NCBI GenBank assembly: GCA_054601695.1
Contig: BAAHQB010000018.1
Location: 1,240,001 to 1,304,000, forward strand
Direction: 5' to 3'
DNA from: Amorphochlora amoebiformis
Taxonomy: Eukaryota; Cercozoa; Chlorarachniophyceae
Length of the DNA: 64,000 bases
Part shown: piece by piece, positions 1 to 54,175 of the stretch
Position numbering within the stretch: position 1 is the stretch's first letter
Layout of the letters: each line of letters begins with the position of its first letter
Program-made: the position numbers and the translations under genes
Notes under the pieces: model-generated
What the model was told of the DNA's origin: nothing
The model's input: only the letters and a program-made list of their open reading frames with translations
Databases searched by the model: none

Positions 1-2664
<2,664 letters not shown>

Positions 2665-2992
2665 CGGTGAAATCAAGGAGCCACTCTTCTATCTCTTCAT
2701 GACGACAAAGTGCGTTGTGTGACAATCCGCTGAGACATGTCTAGATGTTAGCTTTAGCTGCCTGCCAAGTTAGGATCACAAGTGCAGAAATTCAATATTC
2801 GTCGATGAACTAGATGAACTGCAGTGACTTATACTCGAGAATAATAAGTAAGTCAATATAATTCTAGTAATTAACAGGCAACTACATTCCTGCATGAAAG
2901 TAGGATTCGATCGGTCTATACTATCCACGGTCTATACTATTCCAGTAAAGATCACATATGTCTAGATATGTGTGTAATGGGTGTAGTATATA

Positions 2993-3045
<53 letters not shown>

Positions 3046-3886
3046 ATATATGAAACACACATTATACTAGTTCTATAGACATTATTATACGTATATACAA
3101 ATATATACTAGATATAAATAAATAATATCATGATACATGTTGACAACATGTACATATATATTGTACTAGATGTATGGTAAATCATCGTGTAACTAGTGTA
3201 ACGTAGTGTATCATAAGTAGTTTCATTTAGTTCAAGCATGTCAGGTGAAAATGTTTTCATGTACCGATTTAGAGTCTGTCATATGCACTAGTTATCTATG
3301 ATATAGAGTTTGGCATACTGAGTATGTAAATAGTGTAAACTAGTAGGTCGACTAGTATACGTAAACGTACGTATCTAGCGTACGTACTTATACATAATAC
3401 GCACTAAGATCTAGTATATGTGTAAATTTACTTCAAATGACCACCTTCGTAATACGTGCGTACTCGTCTACGTACGTACGTACGCGTCTACGTACGTACG
3501 TAATTTTTCAATGTACTAGTACTGCATAAGATTAGTACAACTAGTATGTACAAGTACAAATTGAAGTAATAGTATCATCATAGTACAATGATGCGTGTGA
3601 CATGAACCGCGAACGATCATTAGCATTACAACGTCACTGCTAATACAGATTCTGTGTACATATGCGTACGTACTGACACTAGTATTATACGTCTTTTTGT
3701 ACATATCTAAATAAGTGATACGTATATGATTAGCCATTGAGAACAATTACATTGTACGTATACGTACGTCCAGTACGTACGTGTACGCTATTAATGCACT
3801 ACATGTACAGTAACACTATTGAGTGTGTATATAGTATTAAACCGTTGAATATAAATATATATGTACAAATACTAGATATAACATAT

Positions 3887-3928
<42 letters not shown>

Positions 3929-4242
3929 AATATATATATATTTATATACTTACTGTCTAGACTGTGAACAATACTGTGTCGTATATAATTATATTTTCAT
4001 ATGTATCTTGTATTGGTATGATTATTATTTCACATGGATAAAACTTAGAAATGATTACATGATGTATAAATGTATACTCATTATTCTAGTTATTACGTGA
4101 CACACCCGGTCTATACTAATAGACTTGATAGAATCACCTGGCCACTAGAAGAAATATTAATATATCATTCGTACACAAAGGTGGGTCTACAAATGCTGAT
4201 AACACTAATACACGACGGCAAGCAAACGCGCACGCTCGTTTG
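2665..4242. other. Convergent intergenic region, no gene seen
   Basis: This 1.6-kb stretch lies between two converging stop codons. It has two short TA runs (about 3000-3042 and 3892-3925). The rest is mixed sequence with many CTAG, ACTAGT, GTAC and ACGTACGT palindromes, densest at 3340-3500. No convincing exon was found on either strand. It presumably holds the 3' UTRs and poly(A) signals of both neighbours. Confidence 0.6.
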
Positions 4243-8361
<4,119 letters not shown>

Positions 8362-8500
8362 TATGCCGCCGTCCGCGTTCAGACCGACCGCATAGCAATA
8401 TCCGATGCGACAAGGTCCGCGTGCCAGGGCACTGGCTCCGCCACTTTTACAAAATCCGAAATAATCATAAAAATTTCGGCCGTAATGGCTCGACGATAAG
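8362..8500. promoter_or_regulatory. Divergent promoter region, PP4R3 / MED28-like
   Basis: Only 139 bp separate the two proposed start codons. The segment has no TA array. A shared bidirectional promoter is inferred from spacing and orientation; no specific element was identified. Confidence 0.45.
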
Positions 8501-9415
8501 ATGTCCAAGGTGCGATTGATGGATCCTTGCTGAGTTGTATCTCAACCTAAATCAACAGGCGGTTAAATATATCGATGAATGTATCGCTGCCGTCCTGAAG
8601 GCCGAAAATGAACCGTCAGACATGAAGGGAGGTAGACAGAAAGTAGCGAAGATAGCGTGCATCTTGCATGGAAGCCCAATATAAGACCACTCACAGCCCT
8701 TATCTGCATTCTACTACCCACACGGCTTCATTTCTCTCTTCATCAACATCCATAATGATATCCATACCTGAACTGCACCCGTACACCTTATGACTAAATC
8801 AAAAGCTCCTTTCCCACAGGGTTGGACGCTGCCTTGGACTCTTTCCTGATCCAGATGGATACATTGCGGTCGGCACCGAAGCCCCAGAGGATAGACGATA
8901 TCCAAGAGGTCTTGCACAACCCCAGAATAGTGTGTCATCCCGCTCTTAATGACAATGCTAGAAAAGACTAATTTGCACAAACAAACCTTCCGTCTCTAGC
9001 CCTCATCCATCTGTTGTACATCTCCACATACACCATCTCGTCTACTCTAGTCCTTTCAATCACTGTTGACACTGCTGGCATGCATGAGCTCACATATGTA
9101 GGCAACCCCACACATATTGCAGACACGACCCGCACCCTGTCTAACGCTTTTCGCTAAATAATTTTTTTTAAAAAAAAGGCTAGCAACCGTGCTGTGCTGA
9201 CATGCTCTCGTGCGACACATATTATAATTAATTACCAGGAGATCGCTCGATTGGAGGCTATCCTTAGCCGAAAAAAGAACCTCTTACATAAGTATGAGAA
9301 AAAAATGGAGGAGTGGCAGGGTAGAATGGCACAGTTAACCCAAGAGAATAAATCGACGATAGGTCGGCCCGGCCCGAAGCCGAAACCTCCAGCCATTGGG
9401 CAGCGCCAAGAGTAG
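8501..9415 (+). CDS. MED28: Mediator subunit 28-like protein
   Basis: Proposed exons 8501-8509 (MSK), 8559-8631, 8820-8908 and 9239-9415 (TAG stop) give 115 residues with matching phases. The core reads KPQRIDDIQEEIARLEAI, then LSRKKNLLHKYEKKMEEWQ. This lines up without gaps with the human MED28 coiled coil (KPEQVI...[20 protein letters not shown]). MED28 is a subunit of the Mediator complex that links activators to RNA polymerase II. The N-terminal half (KYIDECIAAVLKAENE, LDAALDSFLIQMDTLRSA) is helical and less diagnostic. The tail is Pro/Lys/Gly-rich. The three-codon first exon and its 49-nt intron are the weakest part: no ATG lies in frame in exon 2, so an upstream start is required. It is divergent from PP4R3 and convergent with ATPAF1. 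Confidence 0.7.
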
Positions 9416-9875
9416 CTCAGTACGTATAATAGGTAGAGTTACTGAACTAATCTAGCTAACTCTTGCGATAATTAACATGCACACATGTACGCACTGTGAC
9501 GGTGTAACTTAGACGGTATAGGCCATAGTGTACACGTATACATGTACGGACACTAGTACAAGGTAATATAGCAGCTATACTTCAAGTGAACGTTGGCAGC
9601 GCAGATTAATTGTAATGATTAAATTGATCTCATTAGTTGAAGTTGAACTTAGCGCAATTTGTCATCCAGTTTACTGATAGTAATTCCAGGGTTGTATTTA
9701 TTGTCTCACTGTCCTACCATTATTAATCGCGTAACCATGAATCGATATAATTCATTAATTAGCGTACTTAGTTGTGTATTTATAATCATGCTAAACTCTA
9801 GAAACCTGTTATCATACGCGGCACATGTAATTGAATTGAAGCCGCCAGGAAACTAGAACTATCTTCTACGCCAAC
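9416..9875. other. Convergent intergenic region, no gene seen
   Basis: 460 bp between the stops of the MED28-like gene and ATPAF1. Mixed composition without TA arrays; palindromic ACACGTATACATGTAC-type sequence near 9530. A short + frame (9659-9856) shows no family resemblance and was not called. Confidence 0.6.
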
Positions 9876-16012
<6,137 letters not shown>

Positions 16013-16109
16013 TCCGTGGTCTCCGAACCCTCTAACGGAATCTAGTATTTCGGTATCTAAGTTTGATATCCACATATTAGATACAATCAATATCTAAAAA
16101 TCTCGCGCC
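16013..16109. promoter_or_regulatory. Divergent promoter region, ATPAF1 / TBCD
   Basis: 97 bp between the start codons of ATPAF1 (-) and cofactor D (+). Transcription of both must start here or within the coding ends; a bidirectional promoter is inferred from spacing only. Confidence 0.45.
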
Positions 16110-42912
<26,803 letters not shown>

Positions 42913-43445
42913 ACTTTTCCTTCGTTGCACTACAGCGGCCTTAATTTTAAATATTGTAATCATCCTGGACCAGTAATGAACCATGCGTATATATCTCCAA
43001 ATCTAGCTGTATGTCAATGTCCTAGATCTAGTAGATCTAGTAGATGTATCTAGTGTATAGTGTCTGTTGTTCACAAATTATTTTAATCTAAAAAAATCTT
43101 GAACGTTGATAATCTAGACTGTCCAGATACTAGAGATAAGTGTAGATATTAGAAGATATTGGTCATCAGCGAATTTCATCTCCAGCTTCTATGAAATTAA
43201 TTAAGTTCAGATATACACGTATTATATTACGATACAATTATATCAATAGAAAAACATATACAAATACAATGTGAGCTGGATATACAAGTTCTACAAGTTA
43301 AAAATGTTTCAGTAAATTTTTATTCATAACCTATCGCAAGCGCGTCATGGTCCTATCCTAGTATCAGATCTAGTCAGGAACAAATTAAGTTGGTCGTAAA
43401 TCGCATTATGTTCTTGGAAAGATCATAACGCAGCACTTTACTCAG
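42913..43445. other. Convergent intergenic region, no gene seen
   Basis: 533 bp between the stops of TBCD and phosphofructokinase. It has a CTAGATCTAGTAGATCTAG cluster at about 43020-43050 and several CTAG sites later, and no TA array. Presumed 3' UTRs. Confidence 0.6.
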
Positions 43446-43661
43446 CTAAAAGCATGCTGGTTGCTGTGTGCTGGTGATCAGTCGATACCACATCTGCCCT
43501 TGCGGGTCGACCTTGCGCGGCCCAGCCTCAATAACCTGCTGGATGGGAATGTAGACATAGTTGGTGCTTACCATACCGGCGCTGAACCCTGTATAGCCAG
43601 CCATGGCTCCATGAACGGCTTGCTGCGAAAGAACGGTGCAATAGACCTACATTAACATATG

Positions 43662-43699
<38 letters not shown>

Positions 43700-43736
43700 T
43701 ATATATTTATTTACATACTATCACTTCCCTGTACTG

Positions 43737-43774
<38 letters not shown>

Positions 43775-44247
43775 AAATATATATATAATATTCACAAATA
43801 CATACAAACATATGTGCCAAAATATTATTTGCCATACTATGTCTCCCTCAATCTCTTAAGTATACATATAAACATACTTTAAATATATATATGTACATGT
43901 GTATATGAAAGTAAAGTTAACCTTATCTCCAGCATTTGCAGGAATGGAGCGAATCATGTACGTTGGGTCTATATTGATCATTCTATGTTCCATCGCTAAG
44001 ATTTATTATATATATATATATATATATATGTATATACACATACACATATACATATAAAGAAATATATATATATATATATATAAGTATAATTATGTATATG
44101 TAAATAATACGAAACACACATGTATAGAATATATAATATATTTTATTTTGCCTTGTATATGAACATATATATATTTATTTTATATACATATTTTTTTACA
44201 TATATTTAGATAAGTGCTATTATGTATATGACACATGTATAGAGTAT

Positions 44248-44333
<86 letters not shown>

Positions 44334-44386
44334 TATGTATAAAATACCTACCTAGGTGTATTTATAATCATACATAATTCTATACA

Positions 44387-44420
<34 letters not shown>

Positions 44421-44475
44421 GATATATATATGTAGTTGAAGCAGAGAGAGAGAGAGGAAAATTGTTGCAATAGTT

Positions 44476-44518
<43 letters not shown>

Positions 44519-44797
44519 ATTATTATGTGTATTGCTATGTAATATATTGCATCTCGTGTGTTTGTGAGTAGATTGTGTATATTCCTGTTTTTATACTACC
44601 CAGGTATGCGTATGGGTGTATATTCCTGTTTTTATATTATTCAGGTGTGCATATGTGATATTTCTAAGTTTGTAGACATTTTTACATACATTTGTACCCA
44701 CATGAATTATAATGTACATTTATGTAAATATTTATATGTATATATATATATACCACAACATGTGACGTATACATGCATATCTGTAAATATGTTATGC

Positions 44798-44874
<77 letters not shown>

Positions 44875-45221
44875 ATATATATAATATATACCTAAAGACT
44901 TTAGATGGTCTTTAATCCTCGTCTGGATAGAGGTACAGATACAAAAATTATACTTATTTTACAACCTTCAATAAATGCATCCGTAACTTATACTATATAG
45001 TTTAATATATCACCCCAATTCACATTTACATACAGCATATGTATCTAATTATACATACATATATAAATATATATGTGTATAATGTGATTCATATAAACTA
45101 TGCAAAGCTTGAAAAAAACACAAAATCCATAGGAATTACATTATATATATATATTAAGAACATACATAGATATACAATTATATATATATACATATATATG
45201 TATACAATTTTTATACCTACA

Positions 45222-45290
<69 letters not shown>

Positions 45291-45415
45291 ACAACATACA
45301 GACCTTAAGGTATTGGCCGATATCCCCGGATATTGACTGGGTAGCACCCCCGCTTTTGTAGTCAACCTTTTGATCACTTTTTCTTAATTTCATGGCTTTT
45401 ATATATATATATATA

Positions 45416-45464
<49 letters not shown>

Positions 45465-45534
45465 AGTATAAATTCCGCAGAGGAAATCATCGACGTACAG
45501 TTTGCCCTTTTTTCGTGTAGCTAGATACAATATA

Positions 45535-45571
<37 letters not shown>

Positions 45572-45586
45572 TACATACACGTAGGT

Positions 45587-45629
<43 letters not shown>

Positions 45630-45852
45630 CATATATTATACACATAACAAACGTTTGTTGTATCCTGTAGGCTGGCTTGGACTTTCTCTGCCATTCCCTA
45701 CCAATGTATACAAACAAAAATTCATAAAGATCGAATCTACCATTGTATATATATATATATATATATTTTAAATATATATGTATATATATATATATATATA
45801 TCTATATATGTACATATTTACATAAGTAAATATTTGTACAAATGTATGTAGA

Positions 45853-45887
<35 letters not shown>

Positions 45888-46913
45888 ATTATATTATATC
45901 ACCATTATATGACGAATATAAAAAAAAAAAGTATGAATATGCACATTTGTAAAATTGGATTTAATCAAGTATATAACAATTATATTTATTTACAATTGTG
46001 TACATAATATATACATACCTCCGCAGCCACGACGACAGCGTGTCCCTTACGATCTAAAACCTCCATCAAATGCTCCAGAAATTTCTATATATGAGTAGGT
46101 AAGCATACACATATACCTAACGTATACATGTATCTATATATTATTTATATGAATATAAATATATGTATATATATAATATATATATATATATATGTATGTA
46201 TGTATGTATATCAAATGCATACAATAATATTATATATATGTATATATTCATTATATGTAATATATACAAATATATATATGTATATATATATACATATATA
46301 CATTTTCATGTATATATGTATATATATTTATGTATATAATATACATATATTTATAAATGCAAATGTGGTGTATGGTATATATGTGTATATATATATACGT
46401 ATATATATATATACACACACACACCATATATATATATATATATATATATATATTACATTGTGTTGAAATACAATCCGCGTAAGAAAACCCCAAGATATAC
46501 ATACACGTCAAGTTTTACACACATATATTCACATGCACATATAATATACACATAATAAACACAATACACATACACATAAAGCACATAAAAACAATGTTAC
46601 ACATCTTTTTTCAATAAGTTCAACCGCTGGAGTATAAGTGGAACAATTGTACACATACATACACTAAATAATAATCTACGCATACATATACACATTATGT
46701 GTAGGTGTTACACATACCTCTTCGTTGAAATCAACCTCAGGAATGAGAGAGATATCCACGTCGTTTGACGCTAACGAAGCCATTAGGGTAATCGCACCGC
46801 TATATAGTAAGGAGTATGCATATAGTATGTATGTAACCTTAACCCTATATGTCTCTGTGTCTATCTTTGTGTCCTATAATCCTTATGCTAGTACGTTTAA
46901 TGCCATAGATAAT

Positions 46914-46946
<33 letters not shown>

Positions 46947-46999
46947 GTATATATATATATATATGTGTACATATTATATCACAGATTTCTAAATTCAGC

Positions 47000-47046
<47 letters not shown>

Positions 47047-47222
47047 CATATATATATTATATATATATATATTTATATATAAATATATTTATATATATAT
47101 ATATATGCATGCATATATGTATATACTTGAATGCATATTCATATGTATATATTTATATGTACATACTCATAGGTATATATGTGTATATATAAACATGTAG
47201 GCAAGTATATCTATCCATCCAC

Positions 47223-47277
<55 letters not shown>

Positions 47278-47341
47278 ATACACACATGCACATGTGATAT
47301 ATACACATATATTCTATATATACATGTATGTACATTTATAG

Positions 47342-47434
<93 letters not shown>

Positions 47435-47471
47435 ATGGCGACCCATTAAACGAACAATGCCTATGCCGTTA

Positions 47472-47502
<31 letters not shown>

Positions 47503-47542
47503 ACCTATGGCGACCCATTAAACGAACAATGCCTATGCCGTT

Positions 47543-47581
<39 letters not shown>

Positions 47582-47798
47582 ATGGCGACCCATTAAACGA
47601 ACAATGCCTACGCCGTTAATAGAAGATGATGCCTCGACCTTGGCACTCAGGATCGCCCGCTGGGCCTGAAGTGTGGAATACAATGATAAAATATCATTAT
47701 GTGTGTATATCAATTAATTATATGTGTGAAAAACTATTTGTACATGTATACATATACAATATATATGTATATATATAATATCTATATATATTTATATG

Positions 47799-47833
<35 letters not shown>

Positions 47834-47988
47834 GTAAGTATAGATATTATATAAGTGTATATACATATATACATATATTTGTATATATGTGTGTTTATAT
47901 ATATATATATAAACACACACACACACATATATCTATATATATAATTGTATGTATATGTATATACACATTTTATTTACATTTACTACAT

Positions 47989-48023
<35 letters not shown>

Positions 48024-48339
48024 TGAATGTAATATAAAACATTTTTAATAAGGTACAGACGTACTTATGTACACACAATAAATTAATATATATATATATT
48101 TATATATATATATATATATATATGCATAAACATTTGTGTTTATTTGATCTGTAATGTAAAAAAAATCATGGTGTATATTCACGATGTATACATAATAATA
48201 ATATATACATATATATATATATATGTGTACATATATATATATATGTATATACATATATATATATATATATCTAATACACACAATACGCACCTCTTCGATC
48301 GATGTCTCAAATCCAAATGATCTAACATATACATATGTA

Positions 48340-48379
<40 letters not shown>

Positions 48380-49494
48380 AATATATGTATATATCTAAAT
48401 GCATAGAAATATAACACTTATACATGAAAATGAATATAAGTATATTATATTCATCCCGCCATGTAGCAAGTCCCCAGATACACATTCACAAAAGCGAAAT
48501 ATCCTTGTAACAGGATTTCAAGCCTCAAAACGACAGCCATTCTCAAAAAGGTTAGTAAACATATCTGCACAGTGCACAAACCCATCTGTGCATACATACA
48601 AGGCCGGTAACATGTTACCACGGCTCGTGAACCTGTGAAATATCAGTTTACAGAATGGCTCGAAAACGTACGTGTAAAATTTTTTTTTAACAATGCATAT
48701 TACATATCCCTACGGGTCATGAATTTAGAGGGATATGTGTATGTAAATGTTGATACGGGCACATATACCTGTCTATGATGTTGATGTCGTTATCGATCGT
48801 TTTGGGGATAGCGACCACGCTCATCTTACGGCCTCTCCTGATATTTATGTCATATATATATATATATATGTATATGTATATATGTATATGTTACATATAA
48901 ATATATACACACACACATATATATATATATACATACTATATATATATATATATATATAAATATATATATATATATTTAATATATATATATATATATATAT
49001 ATAGATGCGTGTGTGTATATATATGGAGATACGTAAGATATAGTATATATATACTGAAGCACATGTACATTTACTTTCCATAAGTACTCTTAACCTCCAA
49101 AAATGAGATTTGCAAAAAAAGTATAAGCCAGCGAATAAGTACAGAGCAAAAGAAAAATAGAACACAAGGAAAAATAGGGAGATGCAGCAGGTCAAAAAGA
49201 AAAAGAGAATTAAAAAAAGAAAGGGAAATAATGACATCAGAACAATCGACTACCCAAAAAATGAATAATTTGAGAGAAAAAAGGAGAGTGAATATAGGTT
49301 GAGAAATGGAAGTATAGAAGCAAAAGTCGGATTGGTTTCCTGACTCTCTCGCCTCCTGGTAGATGGCGTCTGCCGCGGCGTGGGTACCGTCTCCCCCAAT
49401 AATGAAGAGCATATTCAGGTCTAACATATTATATATATATTATGCTTACATACATACAACTATACAGATATATGTTTACATGTTCACTGGATAT

Positions 49495-49526
<32 letters not shown>

Positions 49527-49631
49527 TATATACGTATATATATATATATATATTATGCTTACATACATACAACTATACAGATATATGTTTACATGTTCAC
49601 TGGATATTATATATATATTTATATATATATA

Positions 49632-49670
<39 letters not shown>

Positions 49671-50209
49671 ACGACTGCTGCTGCGTGCGTATCGGCGATA
49701 GCATAGTCAGGTCTCCGTATATATACACATACACATGATGAAGCAGATCTTTCTCTTTAGAAGTGTAGTGCTTGTTTGCATAGTTGATTAATTCATTTGG
49801 CGACATTTGTGACGTTTGAGACCACTGAGACTCTTGAAGACTCGATTGCAGATGTCACATGTAGTAGAGGGTTTGTGTTGTGGGTGACGTTGATAGAGAT
49901 GACGATACATACTGCTTTTCTGTACGAATCTTGCATGGCAAACCGGACAAGAGAATTGACCGATTCTACCTTCTCTTAATTCTTTGGCTTCTCTCTCAGC
50001 TTGTTTTTTCTTGCGTTCACGCCTTTTGGATTCTTGGTGTCCCTTACGCTCCACTTCCCATTGCGAGACTTTCTTGTATATCGAAAGTCTCCAAGATGTT
50101 TTCACTTCAGGAGCCGCAGCAGACCACAATGACTTAGTGTCATGTCCAAGAATGTTTAAATCACGTTTGATAACGTCCTTCCAGCGCAGCATTGGCTTGC
50201 CCAGTTTGC

Positions 50210-50257
<48 letters not shown>

Positions 50258-50423
50258 CATGTATGTGTATTTATATATGTGTACACGTACACACATATAT
50301 GTATGTAAATATATATACATATACATACATACATATACATATGCATATATACACATATATACACATATACACTTACATACATATATAATATTCTCAAACA
50401 AACCCGTACGTGGGTACAAATAT

Positions 50424-50461
<38 letters not shown>

Positions 50462-50594
50462 AATGCATACACACACTCACACACACGTAAATACACATAC
50501 ATATACACACATATACACATATGTATTACAGGCATATATATATCATACACATACATTCACACACACACATATATATATATGTATACACACATAC

Positions 50595-50629
<35 letters not shown>

Positions 50630-51156
50630 TATACATATATATATATATACATATATATTTACATATATATACACATATACATATATTATAGTACATATGT
50701 TTGCATAATATTTGTTACAAGTTGGTAATGGGTTTCCGCCATGCATGTGTTATCATTCCCACCGATAATAAAAACCTTGTTCAGCTTTATTAAATACATA
50801 TACAATATACATATATATATATGTATATATGTATGTATGTAAATGTATATAGTAGATACAGCCGCTCTCTCTCTCTCACAAATGTATATAACATATATAT
50901 ATATATATATACATACATATATATATATATATACATACGTACATATATATATATATATATGTATATATATCGAATATGTATATATATATATATAAATGTA
51001 TACATGTATATATGTGTATATAGATATGTAGTATGTATGTATCATGCATGTTACCCAGCTTCTCAATCGTTTCGTAGATAGCTTCGGCGTCGTAGTTGCC
51101 TCTGATATGTATATGTATGTATATTTGTATATATATATACGAATATGTGTATATGT

Positions 51157-51194
<38 letters not shown>

Positions 51195-51286
51195 CGTACT
51201 ACACATGTATATATACAGAAGAAGTAATTACATACATACATAGAAATACACATACATGTATAATACATAGATATCTGTACATATAT

Positions 51287-51333
<47 letters not shown>

Positions 51334-52018
51334 AAGTACATATATAGGTACAGATTCACATATACCTCCCCGTCCCCAGGATAGTGCCTCCCAATTGATG
51401 AATGCCGGCCACCTGCCGTACACAAGTTCATTAATTCCTACTCTCCGCACCTAAGCTATTTCCTAACAACTGCTCTCGAAACACTGCTTTCAATCTCTTG
51501 CTCGAGTACGTTCGCACTCTACATCTCTGAAGACAACTTTAGGTGAATTTGATGTACTAAATTCCCCCGGGGGTTAATATGTGGTTCTTTTATGTGTATA
51601 GATTTTTACAAATATAGTAAGTAAATGTGTATAAATCACATATATATATATATATACATTACATAAACATAAATGTTTTTCAATTTGTCTACGTGTATAT
51701 CTTTTTCATATATTTGAATTAGTTTTAAAGTATGACATACCTCCTCCGGGTTGAGGGGCATAGTGAACCGTTTTTTATGTTCCTCAAGATCGCCTTTAGG
51801 GATAATATTAGGGTTAGGGTTAGAGAAAGAGAGAAGACCTTACATGGAGGAGTATGTAAAAAATTATTAATGTATTTACATACACATACACATGTATGCA
51901 TAATGTGACATAGTAATGGTAATGAAATATAATATATACATGTAGTTTGCTTTTTATGCAGGTAAAGGTTGGATATTTTTTATATATATAGTGGATATAT
52001 AATTATATATATATGATA

Positions 52019-52066
<48 letters not shown>

Positions 52067-52072
52067 AGATAC

Positions 52073-52107
<35 letters not shown>

Positions 52108-52522
52108 ATTTAATGCTATATATATGTAAATATGTATACATATGAGTAGTAATAATAATGTAATAATATGCACAAAATCAATACATATGTACATGAGTCT
52201 TTATATTTATATTTATACTTATACATATATAATATATATATTTATAAATACACGCATCCAATATATCTTAAAGGAAGTCTAGGGTTGGGGTTGGGTCAGG
52301 GCTTGGGCAAGGTCTAGGGCTTGGGCTAGGATTAGAGCTGGGGTTCGGGTCAGAGTTAGGTATTTTCGATGCCTGTGAGATCGAGGCGAAGGCCGCGAAG
52401 ACCGTATTTCAAACCAACAATATCGTGAACGCCTTTGTACATAATTCAAAAATAGTGAAAAAACATGTAATGCATGTATATTTACATATTCATATATGTA
52501 AGTATTTTTATATAAAGAACAC

Positions 52523-52559
<37 letters not shown>

Positions 52560-52736
52560 ATATATAATATATATATATATATATTATATATATATATATA
52601 TTATATATATATATATATAGATGATTTATATATAGTGAAAACGTTTTGTTAAGCATCTGGGATTGTGCAGGTACATATATATTCTAAGTTTATGCGGATA
52701 TGTCATGTTTTCATATACATGTATTCATATGTACAC

Positions 52737-52782
<46 letters not shown>

Positions 52783-52832
52783 TATATATGTATGCATATA
52801 CGTGCATTTTTATAAATTGTATATACGTGTAC

Positions 52833-52867
<35 letters not shown>

Positions 52868-52910
52868 CATAAATATATATGTATGCTATATATATATGTA
52901 TATATGTATA

Positions 52911-53004
<94 letters not shown>

Positions 53005-53542
53005 TGCATATATATATATATATATATGCATGTATAATATACATACATATACAAATATATATGTGTATATATATATATTTTATATATATAATTTATACAC
53101 ACACACACATATGTAATATATAATATATATATTATATATATATATATATATGTGTTTAAATAAGCAGAATATCGTTTAAGCATATGAAATCTTAAGTTGT
53201 TTAAAATTCATACACATTGTTATGCATATTGTGGTGTGTAAAGATATACTAGAGATACTTTGTATGTACTGGCATATAAACATGAACATTTATAGTATGA
53301 AATTACGTAATGGTATATTATACATATCAATAGTGCGTTGACATACCTTTCTTAAAATGTTATAAACATTTAGATATGCGTATTTATGTGCATATTTACA
53401 TATGAATAATATGTATGTGTATATGTATATTACTGTATGTTTAGTTTTACATGTGAACACATTTTTTTTTTCCACTACATTACATGTATATAGGTGAGCT
53501 GCATTCTGTGCGTGTGTATATACATATAAAAATATGTGTGTG

Positions 53543-53573
<31 letters not shown>

Positions 53574-53625
53574 CATATAATATATGTATATGTATATACA
53601 CACACATATATATATAAATATATAC

Positions 53626-53671
<46 letters not shown>

Positions 53672-53692
53672 GTGCGAACTGCATTCTACTTG

Positions 53693-53763
<71 letters not shown>

Positions 53764-53764
53764 T

Positions 53765-53813
<49 letters not shown>

Positions 53814-53818
53814 TACGA

Positions 53819-53861
<43 letters not shown>

Positions 53862-54012
53862 TGTATATATATATTATGCATAATATACATTTATATATTT
53901 TTATATATATATACATACATGTATATATAGATATATGTATATACATAAATTTTCGTAAATAGATATAATAATAGCACATATTTCTCCATACATGTATATT
54001 ATATATATATGA

Positions 54013-54045
<33 letters not shown>

Positions 54046-54115
54046 TATACATATATACATATATATATATATACATATATATAGATATGCATAGCATGTA
54101 TATATTTATATATAT

Positions 54116-54175
<60 letters not shown>

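Noticed and set aside
8714-8980. Minus-strand ORF upstream of PP4R3
   Set aside because: It is antisense to the MED28-like exon 3, which has matching splice phases and a family match on the plus strand.
49071-49427. Minus-strand ORF continuing past the PFK GGDGT exon
   Set aside because: Only 49345-49420 is exon. The rest is intron read-through with a Phe/Leu-rich low-complexity translation and no family match.
53475-53780. Repeated ATTCTGTGCGTG/CTGCATTCTACTTG segments as exons
   Set aside because: They are short, flanked by TA and (CA)n, and do not fit any phase in PFK.
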